IMG/VR virus record: IMGVR_UViG_3300017967_000097
Coordinates: 1-34,020 of that record
From: a virus
Length of the DNA stretch: 34,020 bases
Direction: 5' to 3' (one strand)
A program made the translations under genes and the position numbers. The notes beneath the pieces were generated by a model. That model did not search any database. It was not told where the DNA came from and worked only from the letters and a program-made list of their open reading frames with translations. This document shows positions 25,510-32,015 of the stretch, one piece after another (within the stretch, counting starts at the first letter, position 1; the number at the start of each line of letters is the position of its first letter).

Positions 25510-25706
25510 TGAATAACCTTAACTAATTTAGTTTCAATAACCGCCGTCACCTCAAATTCAAGACTTGACCCATCAAACTCTTCAACAACTTTTACCTCAG
25601 CATCAGTTACTGATACTGCGTCAACAAGGTATTGTTCGGTAACCTTCTTAACTCGTCCTTTGTCATCTTCATGATGAACTTTTACTTTAGCAATGTAATA
25701 CGCCAT
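25506..25706 (-). CDS. DUF4494-like small protein
   Basis: The 66-aa product reads AYYIAKVKVHHEDDKGRVKK, VTEQYLVDAVSVTDAEVKVV and LEFEVTAVIETK. This resembles the N-terminal part of DUF4494 proteins, which I remember as (KVTEPYLVDALSFTEAE), a family common in Bacteroidetes and their phages. The family is usually longer, so this is a short form. Function is unknown. It supports a Bacteroidota host. It overlaps the next start by 4 bases (ATGA). Confidence 0.65.
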   Translation of the reverse strand: MAYYIAKVKVHHEDDKGRVKKVTEQYLVDAVSVTDAEVKVVEEFDGSSLEFEVTAVIETKLVKVIQ

Positions 25707-25715
25707 AATTTAAAT

Positions 25716-25946
25716 TTAGATTTGATTGATATAATTATTGTTTAAAATTTCTTTAAGTTCAAACTCGTCTACAAGTTTGTGTTCTCCATTGGGACCTACC
25801 CAATGGAAGTCCTCAAAAATAAGATGATACCATTTTACCATCTTTTCACCATCATGTCGTGTTCCTGCGGGAACCACAATGTATCCATAGTTACCACCCT
25901 GGTCTTGGTACATCTTTGCTGGAATTGAATGTTCTTCGTGTGTCAT
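25716..25946 (-). CDS. Small protein of unknown function
   Basis: The 76-aa product contains YGYIVVPAGTRHDGEKMVKW and YHLIFEDFHWVGPNGEHKLV, a compact beta-rich pattern with several His and Trp. Its ATG overlaps the stop of the 58-aa gene upstream (ATGA), which supports both being real. No family is recognised. Confidence 0.5.
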   Translation of the reverse strand: MTHEEHSIPAKMYQDQGGNYGYIVVPAGTRHDGEKMVKWYHLIFEDFHWVGPNGEHKLVDEFELKEILNNNYINQI

Positions 25947-26119
25947 TTTTTATTTGATTTTATAATATTTTGAAGTGAATGTAAATACTCAATACTATTT
26001 GAAGGTCCAATTAACGCATCCGCGGATTCATATATCCGAACAACATATTCAGCACCATGGTCATATACCATTTGTTGAAGTTGATATTTTTCTGGAAGAT
26101 ATTTTTTATTAAACCCCAT
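25943..26119 (-). CDS. 58-aa protein of unknown function
   Basis: A short frame fills the gap between two neighbours. It starts at the ATG at 26119 just after the stop of the 92-aa gene and ends with a TGA that overlaps the next ATG (ATGA). The product starts MGFNKKYLPEKYQLQQMVYD and continues HGAEYVVRIYESADALIGPS, ending in a basic SNKK. The tight fit on both sides is the main evidence that it is a gene. No family is recognised. Confidence 0.6.
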   Translation of the reverse strand: MGFNKKYLPEKYQLQQMVYDHGAEYVVRIYESADALIGPSNSIEYLHSLQNIIKSNKK

Positions 26120-26120
26120 T

Positions 26121-26399
26121 TTAGTTATCTTGTGATTTTATATTATCAATAATTCGTTTTTGATTTAAAGCATCACCCTCTTTACCAATCTTTTTTACGG
26201 ATTCAAATTCATCGTTGGTAAGAGTTCGTCCCTGATGTGCAGCTGACATGGACGCGTATCGTTTGGTATGATACTCACCCAATGGTCGAGTAAATTGTTT
26301 TAGATACTCGGCCTTAGTGTCCAAGTACTTAAAAAAGTCATCTTCAGACAACTGAGACAATTGTTCATCAGTTAATTCGTTATTAGGGTCGTAAATCAT
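26121..26399 (-). CDS. Acidic helical protein of unknown function, possibly leaderless
   Basis: The 92-aa product starts MIYDPNNELTDEQLSQLSED and continues DFFKYLDTKAEYLKQFTRPL, ending IIDNIKSQDN. It is mostly helical and charged. Its ATG is only 5 bases downstream of the -7 box of a near-perfect Bacteroidota-type promoter (26405-26436). The transcript would therefore begin at or almost at the start codon. The next internal Met is near residue 50, so a later start is unlikely. No domain is recognised. Confidence 0.55.
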   Translation of the reverse strand: MIYDPNNELTDEQLSQLSEDDFFKYLDTKAEYLKQFTRPLGEYHTKRYASMSAAHQGRTLTNDEFESVKKIGKEGDALNQKRIIDNIKSQDN

Positions 26400-26404
26400 C
26401 GATA

Positions 26405-26436
26405 CAAATATACAAAATAATTATTAAACATCCAAA
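26405..26436 (-). promoter_or_regulatory. Bacteroidota-type promoter upstream of the small-gene cluster
   Basis: On the minus strand TTTG (26436-26433), exactly 20 bases, TATATTTG (26412-26405). Both boxes match the consensus fully, and the extended sequence resembles the ClpP promoter (TTTGGAT start, TTTTGTATATTTG end). The first box lies at the very end of the 137-aa gene. It probably drives the chain of small genes down to 24.0 kb. Confidence 0.72.
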
Positions 26437-26837
26437 CCATTTCTACGCATTTTTTCAGTACAATAGTAATCATACAACTCCTCAAGGTTCATGGGGGGTT
26501 GTTCCATCATTTCGTCCCAAAGGTCAAATCCAAACTGAAGTTGAAGTTCATCACGAAGTTGTTTTAGAATACGGAACTCATCTTTATGTCCCTCATCATC
26601 CAACTTGAGAGCCCGTACATTCTTCATCTTTGCCGCTTGACGGGCCATTGAGTATGTACCTGTTTCTTTCATTGTTTGTTGGAAGATGGAGGCGTACTCT
26701 TTACGAGCCGCCTCCGCTTCCGTGAAATAATGAGAGTAATCAAAGTCCCCATTTTGAATCTTGTCAAACAAGTGAGCGCTCGGGGCCAAGCGTTTCTTTT
26801 TACCTTTAGTATACCACTTAAATGGATTATATCCCAT
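26424..26837 (-). CDS. Protein of unknown function
   Basis: The 137-aa product has a basic start (MGYNPFKWYTKGKKKRLAPS) and a helical body (FTEAEAARKEYASIFQQTMK, MARQAAKMKNVRALKLDDEG, QLRDELQLQFGFDLWDEMME), ending LEELYDYYCTEKMRRNGLDV. Codon use appears more GC-tolerant than in the small genes downstream and resembles the MoxR/VWA pair. It follows tRNA-Met by 16 bases. No family is recognised. Confidence 0.55.
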   Translation of the reverse strand: MGYNPFKWYTKGKKKRLAPSAHLFDKIQNGDFDYSHYFTEAEAARKEYASIFQQTMKETGTYSMARQAAKMKNVRALKLDDEGHKDEFRILKQLRDELQLQFGFDLWDEMMEQPPMNLEELYDYYCTEKMRRNGLDV

Positions 26838-26853
26838 AGTTAATTTTTATTAG

Positions 26854-26927
26854 TGGACCTTGTAGGACTTGAACCTACGACCAATTGATTATGAGTCAAC
26901 TGCTCTGACCAACTGAGCTAAAGGTCC
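26854..26927 (-). tRNA. tRNA-Met (CAU)
   Basis: A canonical cloverleaf reads from GGACCTT, with D-arm GCTCAGTTGGTCAGAGC, anticodon loop CTCATAA, T-loop TTCAAGT and matching AAGGTCC, discriminator A. CCA is not encoded. The CAU anticodon could also be tRNA-Ile with lysidine-modified C34. It sits alone between the MoxR gene and the 137-aa gene. Confidence 0.95.
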
Positions 26928-26948
26928 ATGGTGAAGAATCCCCAATCC

Positions 26949-28238
26949 TTAGAAAGGATTAGAGATATCTTCGGTTTCAATGTTGAACAAGTCCTCATCA
27001 GAAGGGCGTTCACCCAAGAACTTTTGAATGTATTGTTTCATGTAAACTCGTTCTGATTGAGCACCACCACTTTGGTCAAACAAAGGATAGATAGTAATCT
27101 CAGCAGCCTCAGCCAAAGTAAACCCATCGTAGAGTAGAGAACCAATCTCAACTGCGGTACGAGTCGAAAGTGCGTTGGTTAACTTTGGAGTCTCTGACAT
27201 TAAATCATCACGAGTCATCGAAGTAATCTCAGCAACATTATTAAGGGTGTCAATATCAACTGAAGGATACATCATCTGAAGAAGTGAAGTCTCCTCTGAC
27301 TGATTCAGAGTATCCATTTCAATAACCGTGAATCGGTCAAGGATAGCTCGGTCAAGGGCTCGAGTGGCCGTGTATTCATTACCAATGTTGGCGGAAGCGA
27401 TGAAGGAAACACCATCAGCAACATTGACAACAGGAGCGTCAGACGCTTCATCCAAACGGAGGTATCGTTGACCTTGGTCAAGAACTGACATCAAGATGTT
27501 GTGAGCCTCAGGGTGAGCTCGTGTCAACTCATCAAGGATGATGACTGTGTTTGGAGTTTGAATCGCTTTGACAAACGGACTGGCGTTGAAAACCGTACCT
27601 TTCTTGGATTCAAACTGAGTGTTCCCAATCAAAGTGGTTCGTGGGTCTTGAGTAGCACCCAAGTTAATGATAAAGGTTTCGTAACCCTCAAGTGAATTTG
27701 CAGCCGCTTTAGCCGCCATGGTCTTACCACAACCGGCAGGACCAGTCATCATAATGTTCTTACCACGAATGATGTTACGAACCAAGTATTTCCACTTGAG
27801 AGGATTCATGAACAACATCTTAGGTTTCAACCCTTCAGAAGTTTCGTGAATAAACTTCAAGACATCATCACCCATCTCAGGAGCGGAAACGGCGGGTGGT
27901 GTGTTTGGTTCATACATCATGGAAACAAGACCACCATTTGGAGCGGTGAAGTTACCAACTGCCTCAGGGTTTTCTTCCATTTTTTCAATCGGAACACGAG
28001 TGTGACCAATCTCACCATTTTTCAAAGTACCAACCACACGAACTTTCCAACCCCATTTAGATGGGTTGTTTGCCGCGGCTCGAGCCCGCTTGTAAAGAGA
28101 AGAACCCTTCTCATTCAATTCCTCAATAAGGAAGTTAACTCCATTGGAGTCTTGGAACATCAAAAGACCATCAACCTCGACAATCTTTCCAAAAACTGAT
28201 TTTTGTGCTTTCATACGATTACTATTATTATTTCTCAT
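26949..28238 (-). CDS. MoxR-type AAA+ ATPase
   Basis: The product (429 aa from 28238) has a substrate/adaptor N-terminal part and a MoxR/CbbQ-like AAA+ module. Walker A is GPAGCGKT near residues 166-173, Walker B is VIILDELTRAHP near 233, and a sensor and arginine-finger region reads FIASANIGNEYTATRALDRA followed by ILDRF. MoxR ATPases work with VWA proteins as chaperones that insert cofactors or remodel complexes (RavA-ViaA, NorQ-NorD, CbbQ-CbbO), and a VWA gene lies immediately upstream. Start choice is open. A GTG at 28271 is unlikely, and ATGs at 28238 (GAG 5 bases before) and 28214 are possible. The predicted transcript start near 28243 would leave about 5 or 29 bases of leader. The gene has its own TTAACA-class promoter. 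Confidence 0.88.
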   Translation of the reverse strand: MRNNNSNRMKAQKSVFGKIVEVDGLLMFQDSNGVNFLIEELNEKGSSLYKRARAAANNPSKWGWKVRVVGTLKNGEIGHTRVPIEKMEENPEAVGNFTAPNGGLVSMMYEPNTPPAVSAPEMGDDVLKFIHETSEGLKPKMLFMNPLKWKYLVRNIIRGKNIMMTGPAGCGKTMAAKAAANSLEGYETFIINLGATQDPRTTLIGNTQFESKKGTVFNASPFVKAIQTPNTVIILDELTRAHPEAHNILMSVLDQGQRYLRLDEASDAPVVNVADGVSFIASANIGNEYTATRALDRAILDRFTVIEMDTLNQSEETSLLQMMYPSVDIDTLNNVAEITSMTRDDLMSETPKLTNALSTRTAVEIGSLLYDGFTLAEAAEITIYPLFDQSGGAQSERVYMKQYIQKFLGERPSDEDLFNIETEDISNPF

Positions 28239-28248
28239 TATTACTCTG

Positions 28249-28305
28249 TAAAGATAGTGATTTAGGTTCACAACGCCAAATTTCTAATGTTAACAAATTG
28301 TTAAA
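28249..28305 (-). promoter_or_regulatory. TTAACA-class promoter of the MoxR gene
   Basis: On the minus strand TTTAACA (28305-28299), 5 bases, TTAACAT (28293-28287), 6 bases, TTTG (28280-28277), 20 bases, TATCTTTA (28256-28249). A 30-base block (28277-28306) is identical except for one base to that in the VWA promoter. The first box overlaps the end of the VWA gene. Confidence 0.68.
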
Positions 28306-30403
28306 TATTTACTTCGAACTTTTTATTTAAGGTCTTAGCCAGTAGGGTGACATTCTCAACATCAATGAACTCAGCATCCTTACCATACATCTCACGGAAT
28401 GAATCACTTCCCCAACCATATCCATCTGAGATGAAGTAGGAAAGAATCTTGACTCCGGCTTGACGAATCTTTTTAACTTGGTCGGCTGTGTGTTTCACTG
28501 CGTATGGTCCACCGTAACTAATTTCGTTATTATCAAACCCAGGGTAACCATCGGAGAAGTTGATTAAGTAAGTATCTTCTCCATTCTTAGTTTGAGTTAG
28601 TTGTTTTAAAATAGCTTCGTAACACAATCCCTCAGGAGTAGTACCATCATAATTGATGTACTTGAAGAGTTGTTGAATCTTTGAGAACTTGTCTTTTCGA
28701 GAATCATAAGCCACCATCATAAGTGGCTGACACCCAGTTCCATGTGCGTAGTATACACCTCGATAAGAAATCACAACCTTAATGTTTTCAGTCATTGAAG
28801 CTGCTTTAGCGATGGCGACTGCGGCCGTTTGAGTTGATGACCACTTCTTACCACTCATAGAAGAACTTGCGTCAATCGAGATGTGGAGAAGAACTGGCGT
28901 TGATTTAGAAACTAATGTTTGTTCAAAGATGTTGAAGTTACCAAACCCAATCTCGTGAATCATGCGACCACTCAATTTACCACTTTTCATTCGTGGTGTA
29001 GTTAAACTTCTTTCCTCATTACGAGTCTTCAACTTCTTACCAAGTAGTGTACCCAACTGAATACCCTTTTTCACATTGGTCTCATTTCGGTCAATGCTCC
29101 ATGATGAAGTACACAACATACCAACCATACCAGCGTCAATTAATCCTTTTGTTAGATTATTGATAACATAGGTTTGAACCCCTTGTGACTGATGTCTCCA
29201 ATGACCTTGGTCAAAACCTTTACCTGTCACCTCACTTCGAATATCAGCTTTGTCAAGTTGTTCAATTTTATTTTTATCACCTTTGGAGATTTTTTTCTTC
29301 TTAATCTCACCCTCCATAAACTCATTTTGTTTTTCGATGGCGTTCTCCAACATTTTTCGTTGGCGGTCTGAAAGTGGTTCATACTCACCACCGGCACCAT
29401 TTTGATTTGATGAAACATCACCATCACCACTTGAGTCAATTTGTTCATCAGACTCATTACCATCATTTGAATTACTTGGAGAAGATTGACCTTGACCCTC
29501 ACCACCCATTGGACTACCATTGGTGGGTGTGGTTTCCATGTCACCACTCATTGGAGCGTTACCATTTTCTTCACCTTCTTGAGGATTACCCTCATCATTT
29601 GTAGATGATTCACCTTGATTAACCTCAGCGAGATTTTTTTCAACAATCATAAGAATCTGACCAGCCACATCAAGTGCATCCCACGATGTTTTAAGTCGAG
29701 AGATGTTACGAAGGTCAAGTACATTCCAAATCTCACGAAGACCCTTGACGGCGTTAAGGTCACGATTTTCATTCGTCAAGTTGATGATACGGAACATATA
29801 AGAATCCCAATCTTCATTTCGTTTCTCAGAAGACTGAAGACCTTTGTCAATCACTTTTGAGTGGAAGTATTTATCATACATAGACTGGTAGTAACCACGA
29901 TAGCCAGGAGCCGTAGTGTAAATGTGGTTATCGATTCTTCGGTCTTCAACATAGTTGAGTAACGACTTGAGGTTATTAGAGATGACCATAGAAACTTGGT
30001 CAACCTCACATTGGTAACGATTAGCTAACCACTCTTTATCAATAGTGTGTGGTAGGTAACCACTTTTCATTTGAGTCAAGGTATCGAAATCAGTTAATGC
30101 GATGTGAGACCCCTCATGAAGAGCCAGACCAACTACGGGGTCAAACTCTTTGTCATCTAATTTAGCAGAGATAACCACTTGGTTACCATCGGTATAAGAA
30201 TCCTCACCACGACCATCAAAGGTCACGGGGATTGACTTACCTGTCACAATGTTTACGAAGTTACCAATGCTTCGTTTGTAAGACATCAACCTCATAAGGT
30301 CGGATGACTTTCGTTCAGTTTTACTCATGTCGACTGAATCGTCTTCAAAGATTGAAGAGTCGAGCCAGAACGAAGAATAGGACATTTGGGTTTTATTAGA
30401 CAT
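28301..30403 (-). CDS. Metallopeptidase-like protein with C-terminal VWA (MIDAS) domain
   Basis: The 700-aa product has three parts. The N-terminal region has a zinc-peptidase-like HEGSH at 96-100 (LALHEGSHIAL) and a later NYVEDRRIDNHIY that may supply the third ligand, the pattern of DUF2201/CobT-like proteins. Residues about 263-345 are a Gly/Ser/Asp/Glu-rich linker. The C-terminal VWA domain has a full MIDAS: DASSSMSG (Asp511, Ser513, Ser515), the Thr pair in YDGTTPEG near 588 and NFSDG near 618. VWA-MIDAS proteins of this kind partner MoxR ATPases, and that gene follows 62 bases downstream. An intact HExxH suggests possible proteolysis, although related domains are often inactive. The start is the ATG at 30403 with AAGAG close upstream. 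Confidence 0.85.
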   Translation of the reverse strand: MSNKTQMSYSSFWLDSSIFEDDSVDMSKTERKSSDLMRLMSYKRSIGNFVNIVTGKSIPVTFDGRGEDSYTDGNQVVISAKLDDKEFDPVVGLALHEGSHIALTDFDTLTQMKSGYLPHTIDKEWLANRYQCEVDQVSMVISNNLKSLLNYVEDRRIDNHIYTTAPGYRGYYQSMYDKYFHSKVIDKGLQSSEKRNEDWDSYMFRIINLTNENRDLNAVKGLREIWNVLDLRNISRLKTSWDALDVAGQILMIVEKNLAEVNQGESSTNDEGNPQEGEENGNAPMSGDMETTPTNGSPMGGEGQGQSSPSNSNDGNESDEQIDSSGDGDVSSNQNGAGGEYEPLSDRQRKMLENAIEKQNEFMEGEIKKKKISKGDKNKIEQLDKADIRSEVTGKGFDQGHWRHQSQGVQTYVINNLTKGLIDAGMVGMLCTSSWSIDRNETNVKKGIQLGTLLGKKLKTRNEERSLTTPRMKSGKLSGRMIHEIGFGNFNIFEQTLVSKSTPVLLHISIDASSSMSGKKWSSTQTAAVAIAKAASMTENIKVVISYRGVYYAHGTGCQPLMMVAYDSRKDKFSKIQQLFKYINYDGTTPEGLCYEAILKQLTQTKNGEDTYLINFSDGYPGFDNNEISYGGPYAVKHTADQVKKIRQAGVKILSYFISDGYGWGSDSFREMYGKDAEFIDVENVTLLAKTLNKKFEVNI

Positions 30404-30423
30404 ATCTCTTAATGATTACAGTA

Positions 30424-30480
30424 CTAAAGTAGTGAAAATATTTGACTTAAACAAATTTCTAATGTTAAGAAATTGTTAAA
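30424..30480 (-). promoter_or_regulatory. TTAACA-class promoter of the VWA gene
   Basis: On the minus strand TTTAACA (30480-30474), 5 bases, TTAACAT (30468-30462), 6 bases, TTTG (30455-30452), 20 bases, TACTTTAG (30431-30424). The -7 box differs from TAnnTTTG by one base. The upstream TTAACA boxes overlap the last codons of the 54-aa gene. The predicted leader is about 15 bases. Confidence 0.65.
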
Positions 30481-30629
30481 TCTTTTTTGTGTTTTTCTTT
30501 ACGGGAATAAGTTTTTTTGCTCTTATGCGTCTTTTCGGTAGTTTTTTTACCAATATGATGAGATGCTTCACCAACTGACCATGCGCCATTGAAGTCTAAC
30601 TTATCTTGGTATTTTTTCTTCTTTCCCAT
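30465..30629 (-). CDS. 54-aa very basic protein of unknown function
   Basis: From the ATG at 30629 the product starts MGKKKKYQDKLDFNGAWSVG and continues EASHHIGKKTTEKTHKSKKT, ending in a Lys-rich tail. It has far more Lys/Arg than acidic residues and probably binds nucleic acid or ribosomes, but no family is known to me. The frame extends 14 codons upstream into a terminator hairpin (MYKSPFF...), which I reject because it lies before the predicted promoter -7 box. The same false extension occurs before uvdE. It has its own promoter (30641-30697) with a very short leader. Confidence 0.6.
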   Translation of the reverse strand: MGKKKKYQDKLDFNGAWSVGEASHHIGKKTTEKTHKSKKTYSRKEKHKKDLTIS

Positions 30630-30640
30630 ATTGATACATA

Positions 30641-30697
30641 CAAATGTAACAAAAAAAGGGGACTTATACAAGCCCCCTATGTTAAATAATTGTTAAA
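30641..30697 (-). promoter_or_regulatory. TTAACA-class promoter of the 54-aa gene, inside a terminator
   Basis: On the minus strand TTTAACA (30697-30691), 5 bases, TTAACAT (30685-30679), 6 bases, CTTG (30672-30669), 20 bases, TACATTTG (30648-30641). The -7 box fits TAnnTTTG exactly. CTTG is part of the stem of the terminator that ends the 254-aa gene. The structure matches the uvdE site. Confidence 0.68.
30651..30678 (-). terminator. Rho-independent terminator of the secreted-protein operon
   Basis: On the minus strand AGGGGGCTT (30678-30670) pairs with AAGTCCCC plus T (30665-30657) around a GTAT loop. The last pairing T is the first of a seven-base T run (30657-30651). It is a near-copy of the dnaK terminator, and the shared TTAACATAGGGGG flank shows common descent or reuse. 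Confidence 0.88.
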
Positions 30698-30707
30698 GTT
30701 ATTAACA

Positions 30708-31472
30708 TTAATGTTGTATGATTTTGCGTGTAGACCCATCATCATACAATAAAATCATAATTTCATCTTCCTTAATAGCATCATACTTTCGACCCATCAT
30801 ATCATAGATACCAATCAGTTTCGGTTGGGGGTTGTTAAACTGAATAGTATTCATTGTAGTGGAATCACAATAGATGTCGAAATCGATTCCATAAAAAGTA
30901 TCCTGACTCAAACACTTATTCCACCATTGACAGTAAACTTCAAACTTACCTTCCCAAGGGAATGTGTAATCCATTCTATAACCAGAATCAATGTGTATAT
31001 CGTTTCCAACATTATCGTAGACATACCAATACACTTTAATACACTTTTCATCTTGGTTAGTGAGTTTGTTGGCTTCAAAGATATGTCGTTTACAATCCTG
31101 CATTCCATACGACCATTTTGCGTTTTGGAATGTTACCTGTTGAAGATAGAACGACCAAGTGGTATCACATTTATCACACTTATCGATAGCGCGTAATCGT
31201 AACTTAAACTCACCCTTCAGATTAATCTCAAATTCTGCAATGTTACTATTGTACGCAAATGTATCAGTCAACAATTGACCTTTAGTATTACGATAAGTAA
31301 ACATCCAAAAGAATTCAGTACACGAATCCCATTCCAATCCTTTAGCGTAATACTTGTAGTAATTACGATTTTGGACATTTTGTGTGACATTGACTTTAGA
31401 CCAATCACACTTTGCGTTTGCGGTTGTCATCAAGGAGGCCAAAGACAACAACCCTACTATGTATTTTTTCAT
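30708..31472 (-). CDS. Secreted protein with type IX secretion sorting-domain-like C-terminus
   Basis: The 254-aa product has a clear signal peptide (MKKYIVGLLSLASLMTTANA, probable cut before Lys21). The body carries several paired cysteines (KCDKCDTTW, YGMQDCKRHIF, CQWWNKCLSQ) and many Trp/Tyr, like an extracellular beta-rich protein. The last 38 residues (PKLIGIYDMMGRKYDAI, then IMILLYDDGSTRKII) closely follow the type A sorting domain of Bacteroidetes type IX cargo: xLxGIYDxxGRxV...YDDGxxxKxI. Such cargo crosses the outer membrane and is usually anchored or released at the surface. The gene overlaps the DUF2061 gene by ATGA and ends in a terminator. A phage could use it to change the host surface, for example against superinfection, but the role is unknown. 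Confidence 0.72.
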   Translation of the reverse strand: MKKYIVGLLSLASLMTTANAKCDWSKVNVTQNVQNRNYYKYYAKGLEWDSCTEFFWMFTYRNTKGQLLTDTFAYNSNIAEFEINLKGEFKLRLRAIDKCDKCDTTWSFYLQQVTFQNAKWSYGMQDCKRHIFEANKLTNQDEKCIKVYWYVYDNVGNDIHIDSGYRMDYTFPWEGKFEVYCQWWNKCLSQDTFYGIDFDIYCDSTTMNTIQFNNPQPKLIGIYDMMGRKYDAIKEDEIMILLYDDGSTRKIIQH

Positions 31473-31678
31473 TTGTTTTTAATTCCATATGGTATCCATT
31501 TATACCAAGCTCGTTCGTGAACAAAATATAAAACTGATTTAGTTATTACTTCAACTCCACCAATAACCAACCCCGTATTAAGTTCACCTGTAATTAACCA
31601 ACCTAAAAAGATGGTATCAAGTGTACCTATTATTCTCCAAGAAATTGTTTTTGCAATATGTCGTTTATAACTTACCAT
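31469..31678 (-). CDS. DUF2061 membrane protein
   Basis: The 69-aa product fits DUF2061 end to end: MVSYKRHIAKTISWRIIGTL, DTIFLGWLITGELNTG, VIGGVEVITKSVLYFVHERA and a WYKWIPYG end. It has two short membrane segments with a conserved Lys/Arg start and HERAW. Family members often lie beside sulfate-assimilation genes (cysC, cysN), and a CysC-like kinase is two genes away here. It overlaps the nucleotidyltransferase gene by 14 bases and the secreted-protein gene by 4. The biochemical role is unknown. Confidence 0.88.
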   Translation of the reverse strand: MVSYKRHIAKTISWRIIGTLDTIFLGWLITGELNTGLVIGGVEVITKSVLYFVHERAWYKWIPYGIKNK

Positions 31679-32015
31679 CGTTCCTCATTTGTTCACGAAT
31701 CTTGGTAGCTGATATTTCAGATACCTCTTGTGGTGGGATGTGTTCAATTACTTGATACCCAACACCACGACCATAGTTAACTGAATCAATATCAGGTATA
31801 ATCATTAGTTTAATCTTACCCTGTTTAATTAAGTCGTAATGAATTTTGGATAAATTCTTATACACTTGGTCTGCGGTCCATGGATTCTTAATATCGGTAG
31901 GAACATCTCTAATTGCAAGTAGTACTCGATTACCCTCATTTAGTTGTTGGTCAATCAACCATTGATGACCATCGTGCCAAGGTTGCCACCTACCTATATA
32001 CAAAGAGTATTTCAT
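31665..32015 (-). CDS. Small HIGH-family nucleotidyltransferase
   Basis: The 116-aa product has the nucleotidyltransferase signature HDGH in YIGRWQPWHDGHQWLID, the same layout as GRFQPFHxGH in NadM-type adenylyltransferases. A later ISATKIREQM is the ISxTxIR motif. The segment IIPDIDSVNYGRGVGYQVIE is characteristic of a group of short phage and marine bacterial enzymes. The family transfers AMP or CMP to small phosphorylated substrates (NMN, glycerol-3-phosphate, pantetheine phosphate). At 116 aa it is shorter than most but contains both motifs. The CysC-like gene overlaps it by 26 bases, so the two probably act in one pathway. The substrate cannot be named. Confidence 0.78.
   Translation of the reverse strand: MKYSLYIGRWQPWHDGHQWLIDQQLNEGNRVLLAIRDVPTDIKNPWTADQVYKNLSKIHYDLIKQGKIKLMIIPDIDSVNYGRGVGYQVIEHIPPQEVSEISATKIREQMRNDGKL

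Noticed and set aside
30630-30671. 14-codon extension of the 54-aa frame (MYKSPFF...)
   Set aside because: Same artefact from the second terminator copy, upstream of the -7 box.
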